A stretch of 64,000 nt of DNA from Azolla caroliniana (Eukaryota > Polypodiophyta): contig JBHGNT010000005.1 of the NCBI GenBank assembly GCA_043228905.1, positions 22,878,001-22,942,000 on the forward strand. Reading direction: 5' to 3'. Made by a program: the position numbers and the translations under genes. This document shows positions 34,170 through 46,354 of the stretch, one piece after another. The stretch's first letter is position 1, and each line of letters opens with the position of its first letter. Under the pieces are notes generated by a model. The model had not been told where the DNA came from. It saw only the letters and a program-made list of their open reading frames with translations, and did no database searches.

Positions 34170-37100
34170 ATGGATTGCCTTCTCACAGATCTTGTCAAAT
34201 CTGGGAAGCCAAGGCTAGCCCTAAACCTTTATCACAAGCAATTTACAAAGAGAACCCCTCCTCTGCACATCCCTTCCTTCCTAGCTTTGCTCAAAGCTTG
34301 TACCGAATTGAAGGATTTACAGAGTGGGTGCCACATCCATGCCGACATCGTTCGGAACCGGGTTTTGTCACATGATGGTCGTGATGAGGTGTTCCTTGGA
34401 AACAAACTGGTGGACATGTATGCAAAATGTGGTTCTCTTGAAAAATCACAACAAGTGTTTGATATGCTTCTCATCCGGGATGTGGTCTCTTGGAATGCCC
34501 TCTTGGCAGCATATACATTGCATGACTGTCATGAGGGGGCGCTGATTTCTCTTGAACTGATGCAACTTGAAGGTATTTGTCTAAATCCTGTAACATTCGT
34601 ATATATATTGAAAGCTTGCAATGGCCTCGGAGATGTAGAAAAAGGAGGCAAAATACACTCCGAGATTGCGAGAAAAGGGTTATTGGAGAAAGATATTGTC
34701 ATTGGCAATGCAATCTTAGATATGTATGCCAAATTTGGCTTCCCTATGAAAGCACAAGAAGTGTTTGATGTGCTTCAGATTCGTGATGTTGTGTCTTGGA
34801 CCGTCGTAATAGCAGGCTATGCCGATTGTAAACAGGGTACAGAAGCATTATACCTTTTCAACCGAATGCAGCTTGAAGGGATCTCTCCAAATGATCATAC
34901 CTTCGTTTGTAGTCTGAAAGCATGTGCAAGTATTGGTGAGAAGGAGAAAGGCAAAGCAATGCATGCTATGATTGCTAGAGAAGGGAGAGTAGAACAAAAC
35001 CTTCTTTTGGGAAATGCATTGATCGACATGTATGGGAAGTGTGGATTGCTTGCTAAGGCTCAGGAGGTGTTTGATGGGCTCCCAACAAAAGATGTAATAT
35101 CTTGGAATGCTTTGATAGTAGGATATGCCAAACATGGGCATGGCGAAGAAGCATTGAGTTGTCTTGGAAAGATGACGCATGAAGGAGTTTCTCCTAATGC
35201 ATTTACATATGTAAGTAGCCTGAAGGCATGTATCAGTATTGGAGCAATACAAAAGGTAAGGGAGTTGCATGATGAAGTCATAAAGAAAGGCTTGTTGGAA
35301 CGAGATGTTCTTGTAAGCAATGCTCTTATCGATATGTATGGTAAATCTGGCTCACTTGTTGATGCACGACAAGTTTTTGACACCGTCCCATTTCGAGATG
35401 TAGTTTCATGGACTGCATTAATGGATGGCTATACAAGACACTTGTATCCTGAGGAAGCACTGAACTGTTTTGAACATATGAAATTTGAGGGTTTCTCACC
35501 AACTGTTGTCACATATATCTGCAGTTTAAATGCTTGTGGTATGGCTCAAGATATTGAAAAGGGGTGTCAAATACATGCTGACATTGAAGAAAAGGGCATT
35601 TTGGCGAGTGATATCGAGGTAGGCAATGCGGTAATTGAGATGTATATCAAATGCGGTTTGCTGACCAAAGCAAAGGAGGTACTTTTAAAGTTCCCAGTAC
35701 GGAATACAATTTCTTGGAATGCTATGATAATAGGATATGTAATACAAAAGGATAATGCCGAAGCATTGGAAAGCTTTGATGAGATGCAACATGATGGAAT
35801 TGTGCCGAATCCAGTAACGTTTGCATATGTCCTGAAAGCTTGTGGCAGTATTAGAGCCATAGATGAGGGCAGAGAAGTACATGCCATGATTGTGCAAGAA
35901 GGCCTCCTGGAAAGCCATCTTATTCTTGGAAATTCACTGGTATACATGTATACAAAATGCGGTTTCTTCAAAGAGGCCCAAGAAGTTGTGAATGAGATTT
36001 GTGCTAGAGATGTAGCTTCATGGACTGCTATAATAGCAGGGTATGCGGAGTATGACCAAGCTGAGGAGGCACTTAAATGTTTTGATGTGATGACGGACGA
36101 TGGGATGTGTCCTAGTGTTATCACATATTCCTGCATCTTGAAAGCTTGTAGTAGCACTGGGAATATCGATAAAGGAATGGAAATACATGCTGAAATTGCA
36201 AGAAAATGCATGCTAGAAAAAGATCTCATTATTGGCAATGCATTAGTTGATATGTATTCCAAATGTGGCTCCCTTTCAAAAGCTAAAGAGGCCTTTGACA
36301 AGCTTTTAGTTCGAGATGCAATATCGTGGAACATCCTTATTTTTGGATATACGATGCATGATCATGGTAAGGAGGCACTGATGTGCTTCGAACAAATGCA
36401 ACGAGAGGGGGTCAGTCTGACAACATTCACTTATGTTTCTGTTCTCAAGGCTTGTGGCATCAGTTTAGATACAGAGAAGGGTAAAGAAATACATTCTCAG
36501 GTCACTAGGAAAGGATTGTTAGAAACAGATGATCTTGTTGGCAACATGCTTGTTGATATGTATGGAAGATGTGGCTCACTTGCAGAAGCCCAAGTGGTGT
36601 TTGATAAACTCCTGGTTCATGATGTTATTTCGTGGACAGCCTTGATCTTAGGATATGTCAAATGTCAGTCTTGTGAGAAAGCTTTGAACTTGTACAAACG
36701 GATGCAACTTGAGGGGGTTTGTCCAAATACAGTCACATACATCTGCATTTTGAAAGCTTGCAGTACTAGTAGAACACTTGAAAAAGGCTTAGAAATACAT
36801 GTGCAGATTGATCCCAACATGCTTCTGAGGGACAATACTATAGGCAATTCACTCATGGATGTATATGCTCGATGTGGTTCATTAGCAAGAGCCCGGCAAA
36901 TTTTCCACAGGTGTCATATTCGAGATATGGTGTCATGGAACATATTGATGGTAGGATATTCAGACCATGGGTATTATGAAGAAGTACTTAACTGCTACAA
37001 TCAGATGCAATCAGAGGGAGTGGTCCGAACTTCTGCCTCATTTATTTGTGGCTTAAAAGCCTGCGGAAGTATTCAAGCAATAAACAAGGGCAAAGAGCTG

Positions 37101-38213
37101 CATGAAGAGATTATAGAAAAACAAATGTTGCAAAGCAATGTTTCTGTTGGCAATGCATTAATTAACATGTATATTCAGTGTGGCTTTCTTTTAGAGGCTT
37201 GGAAAACATTTGATAAGCTTCCCGTTCGGAATCGACTCACCTGGATCACATTGATTAGTGGATATGTGAAATACAAATTCCTCGATGGAGCATTAAACCT
37301 TTGCCAATACATGCTAATCGAAGAAGCTTCCACCGAAGACAGCAGAGACACATCTAATTGCTTTTCCAGAAGTGAGTTCATAGACAGTGAAGACCTTGTT
37401 ACTAGCAGCATGTTGGTCAACGTCTATGCAGAATGTGGTTTGCTTGCTGAGGCACAAAAAGTGTTTGATAGGATTCCTGTTCGAGATGTAGTCCTCTGGA
37501 CTTCGCTCATGGCAGGGTATGTGAAACATGAATGGCTTGAGGAAGCACTAGATTGTTATGAACAAATGCAAATGGAGGGGATATCTCCAGACACCGTTAC
37601 ATTTCTTTGTAGTTTGAAAACATGTGGTAGCATCGGAATTGGGAATAAGGGTAGAGAAATACATGCCGAGATAATCCGACAAGGGATTTCGGACAAAGAA
37701 CTAATCATTGGCAATGCACTTATTGATATGTATGCAAAATGTGGCTTTGTTTCAAAAGCAGTGGAAGTGTTTGAAAAGCTTCAAGTTCGAGATGTCATTT
37801 CGTGGACAACCCTGATTTCAGGATATGTCCAAACGGGAGAGTGTGACAAGGTTTTTAATGCATTTGAGAGGATGAGATGTGATGGTGTGAAACCAGACCT
37901 AGTGACATTTGCTAGTGTTCTAACAGCGTGTTGTCGGTTGAACCTGGTAGATAATGGCCATATGTACTTTGAAGCAATGGATCGAGATTTTGGAATAAAA
38001 CCAAATCTTGAACATTATACTAGTGTTGTTGATCTTCTTGTCCAATCCGGTAACTTTGCCCAAGCAATGTCATTTGTGAAGCAGATGCCCATGTATCCTG
38101 ATACTTCACTATGGAATACTATGATGAGTGCTTGTCTCAAGTCAGGTAATATTGAGCTCGGAAAGGAGGTTTTTCAGTGTGCGGCATGTGTGCAAGAAGA
38201 AAAGCTGGAGTGA
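34170..38213 (+). CDS. PLS-class pentatricopeptide repeat protein, 1,347 residues, no DYW domain
   Basis: A single uninterrupted frame carries twelve P-L-S triplets of about 100 residues. The S motifs are marked by GNALIDMYAKCG-like strings and the P motifs by VVSWNALI or VVSWTALI-like strings followed by EEALNCFEQMQ. The tenth triplet is degenerate (RLTWITLISGYVKY and an irregular acidic stretch). The protein ends with an E1-like PDTSLWNTMMSACLKSGNIE and a short tail, lacking E2 and DYW domains. An in-frame TGA at 34155 supports this start, though no clear transit peptide is seen. PLS proteins bind organelle RNA, usually for base editing. With about 36 motifs it is far longer than the usual 10-20. 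An editing deaminase would have to come from a partner. Confidence 0.92.
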   Translation: MDCLLTDLVKSGKPRLALNLYHKQFTKRTPPLHIPSFLALLKACTELKDLQSGCHIHADIVRNRVLSHDGRDEVFLGNKLVDMYAKCGSLEKSQQVFDMLLIRDVVSWNALLAAYTLHDCHEGALISLELMQLEGICLNPVTFVYILKACNGLGDVEKGGKIHSEIARKGLLEKDIVIGNAILDMYAKFGFPMKAQEVFDVLQIRDVVSWTVVIAGYADCKQGTEALYLFNRMQLEGISPNDHTFVCSLKACASIGEKEKGKAMHAMIAREGRVEQNLLLGNALIDMYGKCGLLAKAQEVFDGLPTKDVISWNALIVGYAKHGHGEEALSCLGKMTHEGVSPNAFTYVSSLKACISIGAIQKVRELHDEVIKKGLLERDVLVSNALIDMYGKSGSLVDARQVFDTVPFRDVVSWTALMDGYTRHLYPEEALNCFEHMKFEGFSPTVVTYICSLNACGMAQDIEKGCQIHADIEEKGILASDIEVGNAVIEMYIKCGLLTKAKEVLLKFPVRNTISWNAMIIGYVIQKDNAEALESFDEMQHDGIVPNPVTFAYVLKACGSIRAIDEGREVHAMIVQEGLLESHLILGNSLVYMYTKCGFFKEAQEVVNEICARDVASWTAIIAGYAEYDQAEEALKCFDVMTDDGMCPSVITYSCILKACSSTGNIDKGMEIHAEIARKCMLEKDLIIGNALVDMYSKCGSLSKAKEAFDKLLVRDAISWNILIFGYTMHDHGKEALMCFEQMQREGVSLTTFTYVSVLKACGISLDTEKGKEIHSQVTRKGLLETDDLVGNMLVDMYGRCGSLAEAQVVFDKLLVHDVISWTALILGYVKCQSCEKALNLYKRMQLEGVCPNTVTYICILKACSTSRTLEKGLEIHVQIDPNMLLRDNTIGNSLMDVYARCGSLARARQIFHRCHIRDMVSWNILMVGYSDHGYYEEVLNCYNQMQSEGVVRTSASFICGLKACGSIQAINKGKELHEEIIEKQMLQSNVSVGNALINMYIQCGFLLEAWKTFDKLPVRNRLTWITLISGYVKYKFLDGALNLCQYMLIEEASTEDSRDTSNCFSRSEFIDSEDLVTSSMLVNVYAECGLLAEAQKVFDRIPVRDVVLWTSLMAGYVKHEWLEEALDCYEQMQMEGISPDTVTFLCSLKTCGSIGIGNKGREIHAEIIRQGISDKELIIGNALIDMYAKCGFVSKAVEVFEKLQVRDVISWTTLISGYVQTGECDKVFNAFERMRCDGVKPDLVTFASVLTACCRLNLVDNGHMYFEAMDRDFGIKPNLEHYTSVVDLLVQSGNFAQAMSFVKQMPMYPDTSLWNTMMSACLKSGNIELGKEVFQCAACVQEEKLE

Positions 38214-38417
38214 TATTCTGAAAGCAAAAGAGCTCTGTCGGTTCATTTCCTCCGTCATTTGTATCTTTGTACACTAATATTTTATCTTCTAATTGCGTCA
38301 ACTTGTTGGAAGAAATGCAAATTTATGTACATAAAGCTTGACCTTGGCAAAATCCTAACATGGTTTGTTAACCTGAGTTGAGGCCAGAAATGATTGTAAT
38401 GTGAAGCAGATAGAATC

Positions 38418-38423
38418 AATAAA
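38418..38423 (+). terminator. Polyadenylation signal AATAAA after the PLS-class PPR gene
   Basis: AATAAA lies 205 bp after the stop codon on the coding strand, a normal distance for a plant 3' end. Plant signals are loose, so this is suggestive only. Confidence 0.4.
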
Positions 38424-40889
38424 TGAAAACCTTATTTGATCAAGTTACACGACAAATGAACAACAGAAAATAGGGAAACCTCTATCTTGACATTCTTTTA
38501 TACGTTAAAAACCGTTCACAGCTAGGTAACACACTTCGTATTGACATAGGTAGACAGTGTTTTAAAATATTTGAAGGGAGACATGACGCATTATCCAAAG
38601 CTTGCATTGTTTGTTTGTGAGGATTGCATATATGTTGATCTTCTTGACACGTAGACCAACCATCAAGTAGATTGATTAAAGTAATATTAGCAAATTTAAT
38701 ATATACATTGTTTCTTGGAAGAACACATGATAACCTCTAGTGTAGTGGATCAAAATTCAAAGGTTCCTATGAGCACAATCACTTTGAAACTCAATCCCTT
38801 TTATTGATTTGATGGTACAATCAACCGTTAAAACTCGTGATGAAGGGGATAGCCATAGAGAAGGCTTGAAGGTGAAGTAGTGGATTGTCATCCATTGTCA
38901 AGCTTGAGTTGAAAGATAAAGAAACGCTTAATTATGCGCTCGAAGGCGACTTTGATAAGTAAGACTTCCTATTTTATCCAAGTCTTGAATTATGCATCTG
39001 ATCACACATCTATTTGAGCATCTATACTCATGCCATGTGAATTTAACTAGTGAAAATTTCAAATCCATTAATTAGAACGCAATGCATTCACATGCAATCT
39101 CTAGTCATACACATGTTAGTTTGTATTCTTTGACACATTGTGGACCTTTGTACCCATCTCTTGGTCCATACACACATAACTTTGACACAATTTTGCATGA
39201 CATCATAAGCTTGTAATCATCACCCATTGAGTTCTTGATAGGGTCACCAAATGTCAAGTAAAAAGAGGTTCGTTGCTACAGAGTTTGGATGGGAAGCAAC
39301 CTATTCTTGGTCAGTGAGTGAAAGTGGGTGTCAATCACACCCAAGCCTACTAATAGAGTGAACTATTTCACCTATGAATTGTCTTCTCACAGTCACTTGA
39401 ACACCTTAAATAGTTGACGTGTATTTAATTAAACGACAACCTATGTTCTCAAAACTAATTAAAGAAAGCCACAACAAATTTATATACCAACATCATGCTC
39501 TCATTAACCGACAAAACCAAGTGCATTCTATACAAGATGAAGTTCAAATGCCTAAGTCAAACAAGGCACTAGTAAAATGTTAAGGTGATGCTTACACTCA
39601 CCCATTGGAAGACCAAACATTTCAAAGTTTTTAATATTGTGTTTGCATGGGATAATATTTTTTTACTACTGCCTGGCTATATTTCTTTTCTCATTTCTTT
39701 TTAATTGGAGTTTTAGATCAATTATGAGAAATGACTACAATTGCAACTACATTACAATCAAAGTCAATAAGCATAAATAATCAACTAACCCATTGCCTAA
39801 ATAAAAGTAATATTGTGGTTATACAAGACCATCGAGGTTAAAACAAAAACTTCTTCGACACCATACTTTTTACAAAAAATCCATACAAGTTTTCTCTCAA
39901 CGATAAGTAGCATTCGTTAAAAAATGATTGTTGTATTCAAACCTAATTAGCATTTACTTTGAGTAATTGCATTTTGAAAACCAATAAAGATTCATGAATA
40001 AATAACATTTAAATATTCCTTAATATTGGATAAAGAAATCACACTTTACTACCTCAATTCTTTCTAATATTGTGGTGAAACGAGGGAAGGAGAAACAAAT
40101 AGTGCCTTCACTATTAAAACAACAAATAAAAAAAGATGAGGTGGGTTTTACAAACATTAAGGTTCAGCTAAGTAATTTCTTGGATCAGAATGATATTCTT
40201 ACTATTTATGAAAATTACAAATATAAAACTTCCCTTTCGGGAATAATAAAATATGGTACTGTAAGGGTTGAAGCCAGTAGTAGAAACATAAACGGCGGGA
40301 AAGAAAGAAAGAATGGTTCCTGGTACAAAGTAACCAAAGGGTGTTCTAATTGTATCACAAAGACTCATGCATGAGTATAAGGTTTTTGCAAACCCTCAAT
40401 AAAAGTGCTATTATTTTTCTTGTCATGAATATTTCAAATTCTAAGGAAATTTAGAAATTAACAGGATGATATGAATTCTTGGCATTAAACTCGTCAAAAC
40501 TAAATAATCGTATTTATGGTTGTTTCTCACATACAAACTCCTAGCGAATAAGATTCTCGATCGGGGAAGAGAGAGGAAGGATATCGAAAACCTCATTTAA
40601 TGAGCTTCTAATGGAGTTAATAAGAATGTCCTAACAATACTTACTACCTTGCACTTAATTGCTTGGTATATTGATGCATGTCTATGGTAAAATAAAATTG
40701 ATAAGGAAATATGATGAGAGAATACATCACAATTACAAATGTATTGCCTATTGGGTTCATTACAATAGTGGGTAGTAAGCTTTACTTACACATGATTTGA
40801 TTGTGTAATGCTGGGTGGGCACTGGGAAGTTATTGTGAGGTATGCATAAAGTAATCGTGGAATTATTTTCATGGATGATGAGCAGAAGG

Positions 40890-41250
40890 TAACAATCGGC
40901 AATGGTTTGGTTTGAGAGGGTCCAAACCGAACCATTTAAATTTTTTTAAACCTGAACCAAACCGAACCGTTAAACATTTTTCAAACCGTTAAACCATTAA
41001 ACCGTGGTTCGGTTTCGGTTTCCAACATAGGTCAAATTTTTAATTTTTTAAAATTTATAATATTTCATTATTTAAAATTATTTAAAATTTTTAAGATGTT
41101 CCTAAAATGTGAGAATAAGGTCTAAAAATGAAAAGATTGTTTAAAAACAAATTTTTAACTTTTTACAATTTTTTTAAAAAATAATAAAAAATAAAAAACC
41201 GTTTAAACCGCGAAACGGTTCAGTTTAAACCGAACCGTTGCCGATTGTTA
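40890..41250. mobile_element. hAT-type MITE 1 (361 bp) with CGGTTCGGTTT-rich interior
   Basis: Ends form a terminal inverted repeat TAACAATCGGCAA(T/C)GGTT, extending to about 24 bp with two mismatches. The flanks GCAGAAGG (40882-40889) and GCAGAAGT (41251-41258) form an 8-bp target duplication with one mismatch. The arms are rich in AACCGAACCGTT and its complement, and the centre is AT-rich. No coding capacity. Confidence 0.88.
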
Positions 41251-42423
41251 GCAGAAGTCAAGCCTTGGAATGTTTTAGGAAGGGTAGAATTATATGACAG
41301 GAAGAAGATACATATGTGAAGGTAGTCTTCAAATAAGAATCTCTACATGAGCCTGGAAAATGAACATGACAAACTAAGTAATGGTGATGTATTAGGGATT
41401 TTACCATAAGAATTTATTTGCTTGAGTCCATTCACAAAAAATCCTCTAAAGGCAAAATTCGAATGTACAACTTTGAATTTCTATCTTTAAAGGGTCGAAA
41501 AACGTTGGTGTAGAAAAAAGGAGACACAAATAGTTTATAAAGGCACAAAACTGATGGTGATTTAATGCATTGGAGAAAGAATGAACAAGCTGAAGCCAAC
41601 AAAGAATAGGAATCATTATGGGGGAAAGGTTCCCAAGCATTAGTAAGAGAGAATTTACCCAAGGGGGAAAACATAATCAGATAGAAGGAACAAATGAATA
41701 AAGGATAGTGACGTTCTCATTCTAATATCGAAATTTGTGCAAGGGCCAAATTTCCCCCCATCAAAATGGTATTCTTTTAAAATTTCCAATAGACATCTCA
41801 TTTTCTTTCTCGATTTTTAAAAACAAAAGACAATTTATATAACGTGCATGTTCTGTTAGTGTTCACACTGGTCATATTATTTTATATCAATGCTGCAACA
41901 ATTTTGAGCTTTCATAAGAACTCCAAACTTGAAAAATGATCTAATCCTTCAAATTTGTCACCCTTGGAGTTTTTCATTTGCCTTGTACCTCTTTGCCCCA
42001 TGGCTAGGATGGTTTGGAGGTGTATTAATCTAGTGCGGGTGTCTCTAACTCGAGTAAGCCTATCTTCCTTCGGTTGGATTTTTGCACATATGGAGAACAA
42101 TTAACTGATGCTTCATTTCCAAATTATTTTTGAGTTCTTGAGGTATTGGGGGTTATGGTTCAATTGGAATATGCAGAATGCCTGCATTTTTTATTCGCAA
42201 GTTGGGGCGAGAAAATATGTTGTAAAGTTAAAACGACTTCTTTTGTGGCAATTGATTGTGTTAGAGAAGTCACAAAATCTCAACCATAAAGAGAGAGAAC
42301 TTTGCAAGGTCATTGATCATATATTCGACATTTGAATTGGTGTGTAGGATGGGATTGAGTTTGTGGTGGTGTTTTTTCTTTCATAATGAAAGCCATTATT
42401 TACAAAGAGAGAAAGAGAGACCA

Positions 42424-42500
42424 GGTGGATGTAGCTTAGTTGGTAAGGTTGCCCAATGGAGACTAGTGGCCATGGGGTTCAACCCTTACATTCCACAGTG
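42424..42500 (+). repeat. tRNA-like sequence, possible SINE head
   Basis: TAGCTTAGTTGG matches the Pol III A box and GGGTTCAACCC the B box, about 45 bp apart. Flanks (GTGGATG and CATTCCAC) could form a weak acceptor stem. The anticodon arm is irregular, so this is probably a tRNA-derived SINE head or tRNA relic rather than a working tRNA. Confidence 0.5.
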
Positions 42501-42551
42501 GTATCTACTAAAAATAAGAGATATCTATGGAGTAATAGAGAGGTGAGAAAA

Positions 42552-42605
42552 TTAGGTTTCGAACCCAAGATATAGTGCTAGAGTGTGCCTTGGCCCTTGA
42601 CCAAT
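42552..42605 (-). repeat. tRNA-like sequence on the opposite strand, possible SINE head
   Basis: On the minus strand TGGTCAAGGGC (A-box-like) is followed about 33 bp later by GGGTTCGAAACC (B-box-like). It resembles the minus-strand tRNA-like block at 62345-62409 and faces the tRNA-like block at 42424-42500. Confidence 0.45.
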
Positions 42606-45600
42606 ATTTTGATGAAAGTGAATATATTGCATCTATATGTAGCTCCAATTGAATCATATATAATATGGGATGCGAGTCATCATTTCCATCATGTCCTGTG
42701 CATATCATGCATGTGTCATTTTGTATATGAAGGTATTGAACAATAATAATAGAGTGGGATATGTGCCACCATCAATGACACCAGAAACTTTCTTCTTCAT
42801 TAGTAATGCTCAACTACTCTATCTAGTATCTAGGAGAGAAGTAGATGTTGTGCATTGAATTGATAGTGTAAATAAAAACATAGAAACAACTATGTGAGAA
42901 TTTAAAATAGGCTTGTATTCAGGGATGAATATATAATCCCACGTCAAGTTTACAAGAGTTGTAACTACAAATTACTTCAAAATTCTGTCTAATTTACATT
43001 AAAAAAATCCAAGTTTTTTGGCTAGACATATGTATTACGACATGGAAATTTTCCTAATCTATCCATATAATTAAACATCAATGTTGTAAGCTTATTAGGA
43101 TCACTAAGTGCATCATAGTGATATTGTGTTTCCATAGCCTTAAACATTTTGTTTGTATCTGAATCCTATGACATCACATGTTAAAAGCCTATTTCTCATC
43201 CAAGCACATTGTTGCATCAAACAAGCATTCTGGATATGTTTGAAAACCCAATCTATTAACCATCCATTCAAATGGACCACATCATTTCTCATCACGTACT
43301 GATTGTGATGTTTGTCAAGCGTGCTATTAGGGAAGGGCTTGGAGCTAGTACTCATTTCATAGTTTATTAAAAAAGAGAACCTTTCCCATTAAAGTTTTTA
43401 GCGATTCGCCCTTTAATGTAATTGAGTGAAGCATTTTATTTCTTCTTGTCTTTATATGCTCGAGAGCTAACCTAACAAACTAACACCGGTAAAACAATCA
43501 TCCTTCTTTATCTTCTACTTTGTGTTTGTATCGCCAAAGTTCCTTAGATGTTGTTCCCCCAACATTTTAGTTTTATAGCTCCCAGACATCGTTATCTTCT
43601 CCCTATCTTCTCCGCTCTCTTTTTCTACGTTTTCAACTAGTACAAACAAGAATTACCAACAAATGCATTTCTTATGGTCCCGCATATGTGTAAATTTAGA
43701 AAGCATAACTCAAGTTCACTATCACTTCTGGGACATTATGAGCGCATAAACCATCACTTCTTTAACTTACCTTTTATATCTTTTACACTTTGTATTTCTT
43801 GGAGATTCATATGCTCACATCCGCCGATGTTTAGATGAGGCCCTTCTATATGTATCATTCTATGTCAATAATCATTGTATATTCAAATGGAATTCCTTAC
43901 GAATGTTCATCAGTACAATCACCATGAAGGAGAAAACGACATGCCGACTTTTCAATCGTTCATTGTCACAAGAATTCTCAACCATAGTAACGTAGCTCCT
44001 ATCCCACATGTTCCATAATGGACGTATATCTATCCATTGAAAACCATTTATTTCTTCCCATTGTTGAAAAGAGTATACGTCTATAAATGCACTTGAATTT
44101 CGAATAAAACAAAATATTCTCATCACATGATAGAGAGCCACTTCCTTTGTTCCAAGTCTTAAGAGTATATGTGAAACATACAAGAACGAAAATAGAAATT
44201 AGTACACGGTTATATATGGTCACCATCAAGAAAAAAATTAATGAATGGGACCAAAGAAGGTTGAATAAGATGTAGTAAGAATGCTTCCAACAATCCATAC
44301 ACACCAATTATGGAAAATAGGACAATGACTTTAGGAATGCTTTATCCTTTAATCTCATGTCAAGATTTATATTATAATATGTTTTTGATCCCCACATTAT
44401 AAAAAAGAAGAACTTACATTCCGATTATATTTACATTTGCTTTGCAAGGAAGCTTCTCAAACTAATTTGTTGACATCGTCATCTGTAATAAACATCAAGA
44501 CACACAATTACAGTATTGGGAGCCATTTTTTAACCTCATTGTTCGTACTCATGGTCTTTGAATTACTTAATAAACCTATAGGAATGGGGAAAAGCCTCAA
44601 CAACTCTTATATGCGACAAGATTATAACACACTAGAATTTGTCAATGATTTAGGATAAGAATGCAAAGAAGATTTAACACATTCACATGCTAAGGTGTGT
44701 ACCATGAAAAGAAAAACGGTAAAAATTGACTCATTTATCAATGAAGCTCAACTTGAGTGAGAATATAATATAAAGATATAAGTTCTTTCTCCTCGATCGC
44801 AATCACACTTTCCTTGGTAATCTCCCTCCCTCCCTCTACCCCCCCTCCTCATGGACAATAAAATTCTATTGTATTATCTTCTTTATGAATCTTGTTTTCA
44901 ATGTAGGATTTCAAGACATCCCATCTCTTCCCAAACAAGCTTCATTTTTTGGCTTTATGAGTAAATGTTTGCCTCCGCGAGCTTTGTGTATTCCACTACA
45001 CAAAGTTATGTATTAACTTCTTCATAGTTCCCAATTTTGCGTCTTTCCAAATCACATACATACTATGAAATTGGCACATTGGCTCCTTTTAATTTTTTAA
45101 AGAGCATGTATTGTAAGACTATTAAAGTTTACCTACTTTTTCAGCATATATGTAGTTGGTCACAAATGAAAATGAAGTTGTGAAAGAGGTTAGCAATCCA
45201 TATGGATCTATTTTCCCCAATTCATCATATAATTACAATTGTGAACAATTCTTGTGTGTGTGCACAAAGCCAAGCATTTCCACATATTTGGATTTGTTTG
45301 GTCTAAAAGAAGCCCCAAATGGGAATATAACATATTTAGTCTAAGTTGCAATATTGAACATTACCTACACAAAACTTTCCTACGGTCACCCATATTCACA
45401 TTCAACGGAACATGCCTTTGACAATGAGGTACAATTGAAAATATAACGAAGAACGATATGATCTTGTCCATGCGCCCAAGCTAGTCTTCAGTTATCATGA
45501 ATCTTGTGATGAAGAAACATTATTCACTATGGAATTTCTATTATGTATGACATATACATTGTTGAATTATCGTTGCGATTGAACATTATATAGTTATTAA

Positions 45601-46322
45601 TGTTGGATTTTCCTTTTTCCTTTTTTCATGTTGTCTGACTTGACTAGCCAACTTGTGCATTGGTCGATTTGTGATAATTTGCATGCATATTCTTTACAAG
45701 AGAAATGCAATAATGAAGTTGGTAATGAGTCATGACCTTATTCGAAAGTTGACTAAGAGAGCTTCATATTGTCATGTGCAATGGCATTTGCTATAATTAA
45801 ACAAAAGTTGACATATATATGAAGTAATAATATGGACATTGAAGCTCTTAACCTATGTCTAAATGTAACTCCAATTTTGTTTGCAAATTATTGTTACATA
45901 CATGTCAATAATTGATACCCACTAAAGTTACAAACGATAAAACCAGACACAAAGGAATTATATTCAAACTATCCTCAATATGTGAGGGGCGATATCAATT
46001 TCAAATACACATATCAATATATACCCCAATAAAACAAGGTGAACAATTTGTGGATGGAGTTACAATTGCTGCCGAAGATGATAGAAAATTTAATACATAA
46101 CAAGGCAAGAAAACATGATTATAAGAGGGGAGAGAATGTTAACATTCATTACAAAATGTGAAGACCGGTACTACGGAGAACTAGTTATATTAGGTGCTAC
46201 TAGTGAGTCTAGGTTATTAAAAGTCAAAATTTGTTACCTAACTTGATTCTAAAGACAACCCATCATTATAGAACTTGAAACTGTGATACACTTTATCTGA
46301 AAATGTGTATATTAATACACAT

Positions 46323-46354
<32 letters not shown>

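Noticed and set aside
35567-36334. 255-residue minus-strand frame within the PLS-class PPR gene
   Set aside because: Antisense to twelve regular PPR triplets, without domains of its own; a composition shadow.
40072-40374. 100-residue plus-strand frame in the gene desert
   Set aside because: Lys/Asn-rich composition expected by chance in AT-rich DNA, without recognisable motifs.
42424-42500. Functional tRNA gene
   Set aside because: A and B boxes match, but the anticodon arm and acceptor stem do not fold convincingly; kept only as tRNA-like.
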